Assembly: GCA_014898425.1 (NCBI GenBank)
Contig: RCSZ01000027.1
Location: forward strand, 183,081-247,080
Length of the DNA stretch: 64,000 nt
From: Botryotinia globosa
Taxonomy: Eukaryota; Ascomycota; Leotiomycetes; Helotiales; Sclerotiniaceae
Direction of reading: 5' to 3'
Below, in pieces: positions 1 to 12,305 of this stretch; the first letter of the stretch is position 1, and each line of letters opens with the position of its first letter. The position numbers were made by a program, and so were the translations under genes. Under the pieces are notes generated by a model, which was not told where the DNA came from, did not search any database, and saw only the letters and a program-made list of their open reading frames with translations.

Positions 1-405
1 AGAAGTGAATACTATTCTGGGATCTCTGATTTAGGCTTGCTTGATTAGGAATACAATAGATATTCTTAATAAGAAGTAAGTTAGAGGCAAGAATGTATCT
101 GCCTAATAATTAGATATTCTAAATTTATTAATAATTGATTATTAATAGTGAGGGTATAACTAATATAATTATTATATTATATATTATATGATTAATTATA
201 TAAATAAATATCTCCATAATTATTAGCCTTTTCAGGATGAAAAGAATAAAAGAGAGAAGCTCTATTAGAATATATATATAATAATAAGTTATCAGAACTT
301 CAATTTCTAATATTATACCTTTTATAATCAGATTGTGTATGTAGCGTAGTAGTAAAGCTTACAACTTCTATTGGTTTCATACGAATTAGTTCCATGCACA
401 TGACA
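1..405 (+). mobile_element. TRIM-like miniature LTR element, copy 1 (5' LTR outside window)
   Basis: Bases 1-262 are the non-coding interior, ending in a polypurine tract (AAAAGAGAGAAGC, 248-260). The right LTR follows at 263-405 (143 bp), beginning TATTAGAATATA (TGTTAG with G to A) and ending CATGCACATGACA. The same interior plus LTR is present inverted at 657-1060, so the pair forms a large inverted repeat with about 250 bp of AT-rich spacer. No coding capacity is seen. Short LTRs, a tiny interior and a PPT fit a terminal-repeat retrotransposon in miniature. The 5' LTR lies before base 1. Confidence 0.72.
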
Positions 406-656
406 TATATATTATTATAAAAATCTAAAATAATTTATATTAGTAATCGATCTAATTAACCCGAATCTTTAAATTTTGATTAATATATTATATTAGAAAA
501 AATCAATTATTCATAAATATTATCCTTTATTAATAAAAATAAGAATATCAATATCAAACGAAAACTATTAAAACCTAAAAATCTTAAATTCATTACTCTA
601 TTAAAAATCAATTCTATAGGCTCGATTATATATAAATTTTATAATCCAAAGAAATC

Positions 657-1216
657 TATTACATACATAAAACCAATTCATATAGAATCAAATAGAAATT
701 GTAAACTTTATTACTACACCACACACACAATCTGATCAAAAGACATAATATCAAGAATTGAAATCCTAACAGTTTATTACTATATATATATCCTAATAAA
801 GCTCCCCTCTTTTATTCTTTTCATCCCAAAAAAGCTAATAATCATAAAGAATATTTATTTATATAATTAACCATATAATATATAATACACCAATTGTATT
901 AATTATATCCTTACCATTAATAATCAATTTTATTAATGAATTCAGAATATTCAATCATTAAGCAAATATATCCTCGCCTTTAACCCACTTCTTATTAGAA
1001 AAATCTATTTCTAATTAAACAAGTCCAAATCAAAGATCTCAAAACTATATTCATTTTTTAATTCCTGATACTCTATTATATATATAAAATCAATTCGTAT
1101 GGAACCAATAGAAGTTGTAAGCTTTATTACTATACTACACACGCAATCTGATTATAAAAGGCATAGTATCAGGGATTGAAGTTCTGACAGTTTACTACTA
1201 TATATATATTCTAACA
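657..1216 (-). mobile_element. TRIM-like miniature LTR element, copy 2, both LTRs present
   Basis: On the minus strand the 5' LTR is 1216-1074 (143 bp, TGTTAGAATATA at its start), the interior is 1073-799 (275 bp, no ORF), the polypurine tract AAAAGAGGGGAGC is 813-801, and the 3' LTR is 798-657 (142 bp). The first interior bases read GAGTATCAGG; GTATCAG resembles initiator-tRNA-type primer sites, but that is weak. The whole element is about 560 bp. The two LTRs differ mainly by transitions. No clear target duplication survives, because the flanks are mutated. Confidence 0.72.
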
Positions 1217-2275
1217 ATATATAGATTTTTGTTTACGATTTTTTATTATATACTTTTTAATCAAAATATAAAACCTTTTTTTGAAAATATTTTAATAATT
1301 TTTTATTCTATTTACTCTTTATAATTTGATTAAATTATATCAACTAAAATTATATATATAAATCGAATTATATATATAATATACTTAATATTAAATAATT
1401 TATATAAATATAATTTATATTTAAGTTTGTATAAAAGATATATATCAATTATTTGAAAATATTTTTATATACAATATTTGAATATTATAAAATAATCTAA
1501 TTATAACTTCTAATCAAAATATATAGATTGTTGATATTTATATAATTTGAATTTACAGAAACTTCTGATTTCTTTTATATTTAGATTCTTTTTAATATCA
1601 AGGGAGTGATTTTTCTATTTTCTAATTAATTTATTAAATATATTGGTTGTAATGATTAATAATATATTTGATTTGATTGTATTTGTATTTCTATAGTTTT
1701 CTATTTGAAGGGATTACAGAAATTATAAATATAAAAGTTATTTTGTTATATTAATAGATAATAGATAAGTTTTTGAATAAATTGATATATATAATTTTAT
1801 TAAAAATTAATAAAATTATAATTGTATAGATTTTTGCTAAATTCAAATTGATATTATAAGTTTTTATTTTTTAAGTTATATTGTTTTGAAAAATAAAATG
1901 TAAATTAAGGTTGAGTTTAAGGATTATTACTATGTTATCGATTACTTTTGTTTTGATTAATATTAAATTATATTGTTTTAATATTTAATATATAAAAATT
2001 ATTATTACATTATTAATAGTTTTTATTTATATAAAAGTAAATATTAATTATATTGTTTTAATATAAGAGTTTATATTTTTTTAAAGAAATATTAATCTTA
2101 GTTTAAAACTATATTGCTTTTGAAATAAGATATTAGACTTTTAATTTGTAATATCATTGATTAATATTGATATTATTATAAGGAATGGTGAAAATAATAT
2201 AGTATTATAGTTTACATTATTATAATATTATTTGAGGTTCTAAAAGCTAGGGCTACGAAACGTTCATACTTGTAG
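1217..2275. other. AT-rich gene-empty stretch
   Basis: I find no open frame, family motif or repeat pair that I can defend here. Composition is like the surrounding RIP-type debris, with stops in all frames. Confidence 0.6.
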
Positions 2276-2328
2276 TGTCGAGGCACTAGCGCAAGCGCTA
2301 GTGCGATCACATGATCCCTATCCCGACA
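2276..2328. repeat. Unmutated GC-rich palindrome bounded by TGTCG/CGACA
   Basis: A perfect hairpin with 10-bp arms, GCACTAGCGC (2283-2292) and GCGCTAGTGC (2295-2304), separated by AA, sits inside a segment that starts TGTCG and ends CCCGACA. It is strikingly GC-rich beside the surrounding AT-rich DNA. The less mutated patch extends left to about 2235. The inverted ends suggest a collapsed terminal-inverted-repeat element or fold-back end, but no partner end was found. Confidence 0.6.
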
Positions 2329-3037
2329 ATAATAAATTTTAAAAAGTTTATATTAAATGAAACAAACAATAATTTACTTTTCAAATTATTAATTTGTTAT
2401 TAAATTCATTTATTAAAAGAATTAATATCTTTTTTCAAAATTAATAATTTGTATAGTATGAGATAAGTTGAAAGTTGTTCTTGATTAATATATAATTATA
2501 ATATATATTTTTGAGTATATTGTATGATATATTGATTTTTTATTATTATTGAGTTTCTTGACTTTTTATGTATATTATATTAAATAATTTTGATTTTATC
2601 AAATATAAGTTTTTATATTATTTTTATTAATTGAAATGAATTATATTATTAAAAAGCTTTCAATTTCCAATCGGAATCAAATTCTTTATATTATATTAAA
2701 TATAGGATAGAATATCAAGACTTTGTAATCATCATCTATTTTATTTTTTTATAGAAACCCTTATTTAATCTAAATTAAATAAAAAAGTTATTCATTATAA
2801 ATAAATATATAAAGAAATATAATCTTATTTTAAAAGCTTTATCTCATTAGTAATTATTAAATCTATTATTTCGAAATCTTTATTACTATATTTTAATAAT
2901 TTTTAGTATAATATTTAATAACAAGTTTAATTAATTTAACTTTGATTTGATATTATTATTATATTAAAAAGTATTATATTCAAAATAATAGTATTAGTAA
3001 TAATAATAATAGTATTGATTTTCGTTTAATAAATATA
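2329..3037. other. AT-rich gene-empty stretch
   Basis: No gene. Parts of 2480-2960 look loosely like 39330-39870 inside retrotransposon R2, so this may be a further decayed fragment of that family. The similarity is too low for me to draw boundaries. Confidence 0.4.
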
Positions 3038-3472
3038 TAAAAATAATATATTTCTATTTAATCGATTTTAAGAATATATTAAACTAAATAATTTTATTAT
3101 TTTTTTAAAATTAGATTATTTTCTTTTAAAATAACTTTATTATATCGAAATTAAAAAACTTAATATATTATATATTAATAATATCTATTTTTTTTTAAAT
3201 ATTTAAAAGCTATAATAAATACTTTTAAAATTTAATTATTAATTTCTTTTTAAAATTCATACATTTTTATTATAACTTTTAATATCTTAATATTGAAAAA
3301 CTTTATATATATTTTTTAGAATATATAAAAATTTCTCAAAATAAATTGATTTTCTTTTTGAATAAAATATAAAAAATAAATAAATTTACTATATTTTTTA
3401 AAACTAAATATATTCAAATAATAAATTTTGATTTAGAATAATTGTTGATTAAATAGAAGTATTTTAATATTG
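3038..3472. mobile_element. MITE, Tc1/mariner-type ends (family A), copy 1
   Basis: The right end, read inward on the minus strand, is CAATATTAAAATACTTCT. This is what CAGTACTAGGGCACTTCT (best preserved at 23988) becomes after C-to-T and G-to-A changes. The left end TAAAAATAATATATTTCT followed by ATTTAATCGAT matches the same terminal repeat. TA flanks the right end. Length is 435 bp with no ORF. The terminal repeat and TA site point to a non-autonomous Tc1/mariner derivative. Confidence 0.62.
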
Positions 3473-3604
3473 TAAATTTAAAATCTACATTTCATAATTT
3501 TTTAAAATATATATTAAACTCAGGATTATTAAAATAAATATTGAATTATTCCTTCTTTATAATAAATACAAATATAATTTCGAAATAATATATCTTTATT
3601 GAAA

Positions 3605-4010
3605 AACACAAAAAATATAAAGAAAAGATTTTCTTAAAAAAACCTATTAAATTTTGTTATATTTGAAATAGAAAATCTTTTCACAATTCTTTTGTATTTA
3701 TTGAATTATTATTTATTCAAATTAAAAAAACTTTATTATCAATATTAGGAAAAGAAATCTAATATAACTTTATTAAAACTATTAATATTAATATTATTGA
3801 GAATAAATTTATTATATTAAATATAATTAATAAAAGGAATTAAATTATAGATATTTTTAATAATTTGAATCTTTTAAAATTTTAAGATTTTATAAAGCGA
3901 GTTTAATTATAAAAAGAAAAAATTATAAGTATTTTTAAAACAATTAAGAATAAAAGCTTTTGAAAAAACTTTATCTTTTTTGAAAAGACTTTTAAAAGAA
4001 ATATATTGAT
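3605..4010. repeat. Dispersed repeat T, copy 1
   Basis: This stretch aligns over about 400 bp with 5365-5755 and 11845-12215, in the same orientation. Shared landmarks are the 'aaaatctttt' block followed by 'attattatttattca' and 'attataaaaa' near the end. Copies differ mostly by transitions. The family is unknown; it could be an LTR or an internal piece of an unrecognised element. Confidence 0.5.
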
Positions 4011-5364
4011 ATATTTACATTTTCTTTTCAATTAAAATATTCAATAAATTTTTTTAAAGAACTCAAATTCTATTAACATTTTTTTAATTTTAGAATTGAA
4101 TTTATTTATATCTCTTTTCGTTATATTTTGATATATATATATATATAAGATTTTAAAACTTTGATATTATTTAAATTAAATTTATTATATAATAATTTGA
4201 AGAATAGACTTATCATAATTTATTATAATATTTTTTTAAATATATATTATACTTTTTATTGTATTCAATTATAAAATCATAAATATATTTCTGTTTTTTT
4301 ATAAATATTGATATTCTTTTTAATAAAATATTTATTTAATTTTTTAATTCTTTTATTTTAAAAATAATTATAAAACTTATAAATTCTAATGAATGAATTT
4401 CATTAATTCAAATTAAATCTTTTAATATTATTAAATTTTATAGTTTTTATATTAATATAAAATTGATTTAATATCAAATAATCTTTTTGAATATATTGAA
4501 AATAGTTAATTTAAATTTTATAATACATATTTATATACTTTATATAATTCATTCCATCAAGTTATTTTTTTTAAATTTTAATATTTTGAATTATTTTATT
4601 ATATATATAAATTTTATAATGACTTAAATTTATTTTAGAGTTTTTTAAATTTAATATTTTTATAATAAAATTTTTATTCGAATAATTCAAACTTTTGTAC
4701 TTTAAATTTAAATTATTTATATTTGTATTATTAAATCCTTTCAAAGAAAAATTTATTTATTTATTTGATTTATTTTAAAATCTTTATTATTATTATTATT
4801 ATTAATCTTTATATAATTATAATTTGTATTATATTTCAAATAAAAAGTATTTTCAATTTATTTAGTATTTGTTTTTATATTTAAATCTATACTTAAATAT
4901 TTACAATCCTTTTAAAAGATAATATTTTATTAATTAAATCTTTCTTAATAATCTGTTTAATATTAAATAATAATAATTTTAATAATAAAATATATTTTAT
5001 TATTCAATCAAATATTTTATTATTATTTATAATAGTAAGAATATTTCTATATTCTAAAATTTATTTAGATTCTTTATTAATTATATTTATATATTTTAGG
5101 ATTTCATATTCTTTATAATTTACCAGAGGCCTACAAGCACTCGGACCCCTTGCATTTTTAAAAAGTATAATATAGTTATAAGAATCTAAAAAAAGAAATT
5201 TTATTTAAAATTTATAAACGAAATCGATTTATCTTATAATAATATTTTTTTAAGGGTTTTTTAATTTTAGAATAGATTTCAATTTTATTTAGATTTAAGT
5301 GGATTACTTCTATATTAGATTATTGATTATATTATTGAATTATAAAAGTTATAATATTAAAAAT
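4011..5364. other. AT-rich gene-empty stretch with one short unmutated island
   Basis: No gene is recognised. A ~35-bp island at 5124-5158 (ACCAGAGGCC... ...CGGACCCCTTGC) keeps many G and C bases while everything around it is AT-rich. Its source is unknown. Confidence 0.5.
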
Positions 5365-5755
5365 TAAAAAACACAAAAAAACAAAAAAAAAGCTTCTTAA
5401 AAAAATCCATTAATCTTTAATATATTTAAAAAAGGAAATCTTTTTATATTTCTTTTTATAATTGCTGAATTATTATTTATTTAGATTAAAAGAATGTTAG
5501 TATGAATATTAAAAAGAAGAATTCAATATATTTATATTCAAATTATTGATATCAATAATATTTTATTATATTAAATACAATGAATAGAGAAGATCAAATT
5601 ATAAACTTTTTTAATAATCTAGATTTCTTAATATTTAAAAACTTTATAAAAGAATTTCAATTATAAAAACAAATATTTTTGAGAATAAAAAATAAAGAAT
5701 GAAACCTTTCTAAAAGACTTTATCTTTTTTTCAAGAAAACTTTAGAAAAAATATA
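5365..5755. repeat. Dispersed repeat T, copy 2
   Basis: Second copy of the ~400-bp repeat seen at 3605 and 11845. It ends about 40 bp before the left LTR of retrotransposon R1. Confidence 0.5.
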
Positions 5756-5795
5756 TTAATATAAATATTAATATTTTACTAATATATTCATAATC

Positions 5796-8700
5796 TATTG
5801 ATTCAAGAAAATAGAAAATATAAAACTTATATATTTGTAAATTCTATATATCTAATTGTATTCTATCTAAAGAATTGATTATATAAAAAGATAATAAATT
5901 TTGTATAAATATTATTAAAAATCCCAACTTTTTTATATTCACTCAATCCCTTTAATATAATAATTATTATATTATATTAAAATTATTTCTTTAAAATAAA
6001 TACTTTTGTTTATATATTCAAAACTTTTATTCATAATATTAATTATAATAATTACAAAAATAAATTTATAAAACTTTTAAATTCTTCATTTGTAAATTAA
6101 AACATTAAATTTTGTATTAATAAAATTGATTCCTTTTTTAATTTTTAATTATTTATTATATTATCTTAAAATCAATCTTATTTATAATAATCAAATTAAT
6201 AAAAACTTAATATAGCTTTACCTTTGTTATTATATTAACTAGATTAATTAAATCATTAATTTATATTATTTTAGTAATTTTTATTTATATATAGGAATAA
6301 TATATTATAATATTAATTATAAATCTTTTTTATTAGTTGTTCTTAGTTTTATAAATAAATTATATAATGATTTAAAAGTAATATATAAAACTAATTGAAT
6401 TTTTTATTAAGAATAATATTAATTATAAAAATAATTATTATATTAATATTAAATCTCTGAACTAATTTATATGAATATTAGTATATTATATATAATTCTT
6501 TTATATTTAATAAATAATCAATAAAAACATTAGTATTATTATATTTATTGATTAACATAATTATTTAATCTATTTAAAATAAATAATCTTTATTATTTAT
6601 AAAAAAGATATTAATGAAAATAATGCTTTTGACTAAAACTAAACTAGATAATATATATTCTTCCTTTTATTAAAATTCTCTTTTTGTTATTTAATATATT
6701 TATTTAAAATTATAATATCGTTTTAAAATGAAAATATATAGTTTTATTAATAATATATAAAATAAAATTATTATAGATATTAAATCTATTAATAAATATT
6801 ATATAATTAAATTCAAAAATTTATTGAATAAAAAGAATTTGAATTTGCTCAATAGTCTATTATAAGTTTAATAATGATAATAATATAATTTTATAAATTA
6901 TTTAATTACTTTAAATATTTTTATATTTTAAATATTTGAATATTTTATTGAAATTAAAAATAAATGGTTGAATTATTAATATATATTATAATTTAATTTT
7001 TATAAAATAATATTTATTATTATTACTAAACTAATCAATCAATTTTTAAATATTGATATTTTAAAATAAAAATATATAATCAAATCGTTAATAAAAAATA
7101 TAAATACTTTTCAATATAATAATAATATTATAAAGATTATTATATTTAAACTTAAATTTATCTATTTCTTAAATGAAATAATAATAGAATATTAATTTTT
7201 ATTATATTTTATTTTATAATATTGAATAAATTTTTTTAAAAAAAAACTAATAGAATTAATTACTTTAACTTTATATTAAATCTTTATTCAATTAATAATA
7301 ATTCAATTATACTTAACATTCTTAATCTTTTTTATACCAAATATTAATCATATTTAATAATATATTTTCAGATTATACATATATCAATCATAATTCCCAA
7401 AAGTTTATTTTCATAATATTTTTCATTATTTACAATAAATACTTTTATTATTAATTTATCCATACTTATCATATATCTAAAATTAATTGTCATTGAAAAG
7501 TTATTATGAATATCTATTAATATAAAAAATATGTAAAAAACGTTATTAGAATTATTTATATTAAAGAAATTTTGATTAATAAAATTCTAATAATTATCAT
7601 TATTATTTCAATTGTCTTTGTATTTAATATTAATAAGGAATTGATTCTATTATTATATAAAGTCTTTATTATCAAGATCATTATATTCAATATAATAATT
7701 TGTTTTGAATTGGTTTTTTTTTTTTTTTTTTTTAGTATCTATAGTTCTTCTCCTTATAATTAAAGAAACAATAATTATATTTGTTTTTATTGAATATAAT
7801 AAAAAAGAATTATTTATTAATATGTTTATATAAGATTTTTGAAAAAAAAATTTAAAGAATTTAAAGATTTATTATCATAAAAATATTGATTTATAAAAAA
7901 CGTTTTAATTGATTTATTTTTTTCGAAATTTCTTTTCATAAAAATCCATAATCTATTTAATCTAACTAATTGGATTTGAAATATTTATATAAAGATTATA
8001 TATTACAAAATAATATTTTAGAATATTATTATATATAAATAGAATCTTATTATAATATACTTAAAAGTTATATATAGTTATAAAAATAATACATCAAAAA
8101 ACAAATAAATCTATAATTATTATATTAAATACTTTTTAAAAATTTATATTTAGATTCCTTTTAATATAAATCTTGAAAATAATATTATTTTATTTAAGAA
8201 ATATATTTTATTAATATTCAAATTCTTTGAAATTATTGACTATTATTTAATATAAAGTTTAATATAAATCAAAAAAATCATTCAGATTTGTTTAATAATA
8301 ATTTTTAGTTATTTCTAAAAGTATAATCAAAAAGATTATTATAATCACTATAATTCATATACATACTTTATAATAATATCTTTTAAATATAGAACTTTTA
8401 AATTTTTAAATTCTTAATATTTTTATATTTATTATTATTTTTATAATTAAACTAATCAAAACTATTATTACTTCTATTACCTCTATTATTATTACTATTT
8501 CTATTACTATTTTAATCGTTTTTATTATTAGAATTATTCAAATTATTATTATCATTGAATAATTCTACAAAATTATATAAAACTTATATATATTAAAAGG
8601 AATAATGAAATTATCTATAACTTTATCAAGTTTCAGTAAGATTAGATAATTAATTGGATTATTATTTAAAGATCTATCAAATTTTTTCCAAAAGAATTTG

Positions 8701-9630
8701 ACTTAAAGTTTTATATTGAATTTAATAAAAAGTTCAATTTATTCAATAAATATAAATAATTATATTTCATTAATTTAATATTCTATAAATTATTTTATAA
8801 TTCGATTATAATATTTCTTATAAAAAACCTTTTTCAAAAAAATATTCTCAATATTTTTATTGAAATTAATATATACTTTATAACATTATAAAATCTTATA
8901 AAAACTATTTATTATTAATTTATCAATATATTTAAATAAAAAATATTAAATAAATACAAAATCATATATTATTATCTTTGAAAAGATATATTAATATTTC
9001 CTATATATATATATTTAATTCTTTTAAAAAGAAAATAATTATTAATATGATATTTAATTACAATTCTGAATATAAATTTTTTAAAAACCATTTAATTATT
9101 AAATCCTTTTTTTAAAAAGAGAGTTCTAAAAATTCTAAAAATTCTTTTTGAATTTTATATCTTTTAAATCTTGTTTCTTTTTTTGGAAATTTAGTTTTAT
9201 CAAAAAAGGAAAGAAAAAAAGTATTTATTATATTATCATAATCATATTTATAATTATATGATTGATTAATATTAATAATATCATTATAAATTTCTATAAT
9301 ATCAAAAGCAAATTGATCAAATTATATTTATTAGTTTACTTAAAATTAATATTATATATAATCACTTAGAATATTATAATATTAATAATAGAAATAAAAA
9401 AATAAGCATAGAGAAATGATTTAAATAATCAACTGAATAATTTATTATATCATTAATTCATATTAATTTGAAAGGAATATAAAAGATATAATATCTATAT
9501 ATTTGTAGATTTTATATATCTAATTATATTTCATTTAAAGAGTTAGTTATATAAGAAAATAATAGATCTTATATGAATGTTATTAAAAGAATTAGTTTTT
9601 CTTATATTGATTTAATTCCTTTGATATAAT
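5796..9630 (-). mobile_element. LTR retrotransposon R1 (RIP-degraded, internally deleted)
   Basis: The left LTR, 5796-6016, is 221 bp, exactly the length of both LTRs of R2 (38241-38461 and 44164-44384). All start TATTG and end TATA or TACA. The right LTR starts at 9461 and is recognisable to about 9625, where it is cut off by another repeat. The interior runs parallel to R2 but lacks about 2 kb corresponding to 39.3-41.3 kb, with the joint near 6700. The minus strand encodes a Gag-like Asn-rich tract near 8560-8460 and a protease-like motif near 7390, so transcription ran right to left. Stops occur throughout. Superfamily was not established. Confidence 0.7.
7320..7500 (-). pseudogene. Retrotransposon aspartic protease remnant (R1)
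   Basis: On the minus strand the frame reads ...NNEKYYENKLLGIMIDI..., with GIMID at 7398-7382. This matches the entry to a retroviral-type aspartic protease active site (I-D-T/S-G-A), where the expected T-G-A has become I-C-I through transitions. Downstream the frame reads KYIIKYD*YLV, resembling the S-T-x-G-Y-x-Q-Y that often follows in fungal LTR elements. The frame is broken by several stops and is certainly non-functional. The parallel region of R2 lies near 41.9 kb. Confidence 0.5.
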
Positions 9631-9639
9631 AGCTAATAT

Positions 9640-9994
9640 ATAACAAAAGAAAGTGAATATAAACTCTATAAATAATAAATTAATAATCATAATAAAATAA
9701 TAAACTTTTATAAAAAATTCAAAAAATTATAAAAAAAGCATACTTTTTTCACAAAAATATAATATTATAATTAACTATAGCATTTTTGATATTTCAAAAA
9801 GAATTTAATAGAAAGAGAGGGATTTTAATAATAAAATAGAAAACTTAAAAGATTTAAAAGAATCACTCAAAGAATTGTTTAAAAGTTTAAACAAGAAGTT
9901 TAGAAAAAGAATAGGTTTTTACTTTCTTTTTCCATTCATTTTAGTATAACTATATAGATCGAATCGATCAAGAACCTACTACTACTACTATAAT
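9640..9994. mobile_element. Partial copy of the ~2-kb inverted-end element (right end only)
   Basis: This piece aligns with the right end of the element at 12306-14312. Shared parts are 'gatatttcaaaaagaattta' versus its mutated twin near 14005, then 'ctatatagatcgaatcgatc' and the trinucleotide end TACTACTACTACTATA at about 9976-9991. It abuts the truncated right LTR of R1, so its insertion or a recombination there removed the end of that LTR. No ORF. Confidence 0.55.
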
Positions 9995-11844
9995 ATTAAA
10001 ATAATCTTTATTAACAATAGATCTACTATATTCAATATAATCTTTTTTCAATTGATTATATGAAGTTTAGTTATATCTATATTATTTAAACTTTAATCTT
10101 TTCTAAAAATTCTAGTTTTGAAGCTAATGATATAAAAAATATATTATTTAAAAACTTTTAGCTTTTTCTATATATTAATTACTTTTTCTTTTTTTATTCA
10201 ATTTATATTAATTTAAAGAAGTTAATTCAAAAGACTTTATATTATAATATTATAATATTAAGAATATCAGATTTTATATATAAAACTGATCTTAATTATC
10301 AGCTGCTATCAAGAATATTATAAACGATTTATAATTGATCAGTTAATTAAAATTGGAACTGATTTTAAATTAATAATTTTCGAATGGAATTTTTTGTATA
10401 TATATAACTTCGATTCTTATGCATAGTAAGATTATTAAGGAGATAGACCTCTTATGAATCAATCTCTATTCAAATAATAATACTCTATAGCACCTGAATC
10501 TATTATAATATTATTTTTAAACCTACTAATATAATTTATTAGTACAAATATAATTTATCAGTACAAATATAATCATAATATTATTTTTATACTTGAAACT
10601 AGATATATTGAATTCTATAAGGAAGGTCTGATTTATTTTTTGGATATTAGAGCTTTTTCTATAATTTTCATAATTAATTTCATTATTTTTATTTTTATTT
10701 TGTCTTTAATCAGAGTTTTTATTATTTTTATTTTTATTTTTATTATTATTTATATAGGTTCTATTAGACTTTTTAAGGTTATTGATTTTCTCAGTACTTT
10801 TATAAAGTTAGTTTTTAGACTCTTATTATTAGAATTTTTGAATCTTTTATAATCTTCATTATATAATTCTAAATATTTTTTGAAAATACTTTGTTTTAAA
10901 TATCTTTTTTCATCATAAGACATATAATTTGACATAATATTTTATAATTTAATAATTCTATTAGACTCTATAAAACTATTTATTCTAGATTCTTCAAAAA
11001 TTCTTTCAAAAATTCTTTCAAAAATTCCTTCAAAAATTCCTTCAAAAATTCATTCAAAAATTCTTTGTCGAATCTGTTAAATCTTTTTTAGTTTTTTATA
11101 ATTTAAAACAATTGAAAGAATCATTTAGACTAAATAATATATTCTTTCGAAATCTTTATCTAGATAATTTATATAGAACATTAAACTATTTAGCTTCTAA
11201 AAAAAGAATAACCTTACTATATCATTATATATAATTAAAACAATCGTTCAATTTAGAATCTATATATTTCTTTCATCGATTTATATTTATTTTATTCACA
11301 AATACTTTTATTATAATATAATAAATACTATAAAATCAAAATGCTTCCTAACTTTACCGAAATATAATAAAGTTATATTTTATATTCGAGTTTTTAAGTT
11401 TAATTAATATAAATTATTGATTCTGAGTAATCACCTCTTAATCTAAATTTATTATATATATAGCTTTCAAGGATCTAATTTTATATATTCAACTGGATTT
11501 AATCTTAAAATTATAAATTTATATAAAAAGATTAAAAGAATTAATAGTTTAAAGAAATAGAAATTTAGATTTATATTATAGTATATTTGATATTCTATAA
11601 TATAAATATCAAATACATATTTAGTCGATATATCTCTCTTCTTATTAATCTATATATTGAATTAACATTTTAATCTTCAAATTGAATAAAATTTGGATTA
11701 GAATTTAATTCTTTTAATATAAAAACATTTTTAATATAATCTAATAACTAGACTTTTTTACTGATAAAACTAAGATTCCTATCAATAGTTTTCATATTAT
11801 AATAATAATATATGATTAAATTATAAATAGAACTTAAGAATGAA
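9995..11844. other. AT-rich stretch; possible gag-like fragment, 12-bp repeat
   Basis: I recognise no gene. On the minus strand 10935-10750 reads as a 61-residue polar, Lys/Asn-rich peptide (MSNYMSYDEKRYLKQSIF...), which could be a scrap of a retroelement Gag but is not diagnostic. A tandem 12-bp repeat (ATTCTTTCAAAA and variants) lies at about 10985-11062. The 10250-10640 part holds somewhat more G and C than its surroundings. Confidence 0.4.
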
Positions 11845-12215
11845 CACAGAAAAATCAAGAAAATCTTTTCTTGGAAAAACTCATTAATTCTATTATATTC
11901 GAAACAAAAAGCCTTTTTTTTCTTTATAATCACTGAATGATTATTTATTCAAACAAAAAAAATATTGTTATAGATATTGAAAAGAGAAATTCAATATATT
12001 TATATTTATACTAATTTTATTAATAATGAATTTATTCTATTAAATATAATTGATAAAGGAAATTAAATTATAGATTTTCTGTAATAATTTAAGTTTCTCA
12101 ATATTCAAAGACTTTATAAAAAGATTTTAATTATAAAGAAAAAGATTTTTAAATATAAAGAAACAAAAAATAAAAACTTTTAAAAAACCTCTAAAAAATA
12201 TATTAATATGAAGAT
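11845..12215. repeat. Dispersed repeat T, copy 3
   Basis: Third copy of the ~400-bp repeat at 3605 and 5365. It ends just left of the inverted-end element beginning at 12306. Confidence 0.5.
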
Positions 12216-12305
12216 TAAAAATTCATTAACATATTTATAATAATTTTGTATAAATAAAGAAAGACATTAATCCTTTTGAAATATTTATAATATATTTAAT
12301 ACAAA

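Noticed and set aside
7572..7763. Plus-strand hydrophobic 63-codon frame
   Set aside because: Lies opposite the minus-strand pol region of R1; Ile/Phe richness reflects AT-rich DNA.
10985..11062. CRISPR-like regular repeats
   Set aside because: A simple 12-bp tandem repeat without spacers, in a eukaryotic context.
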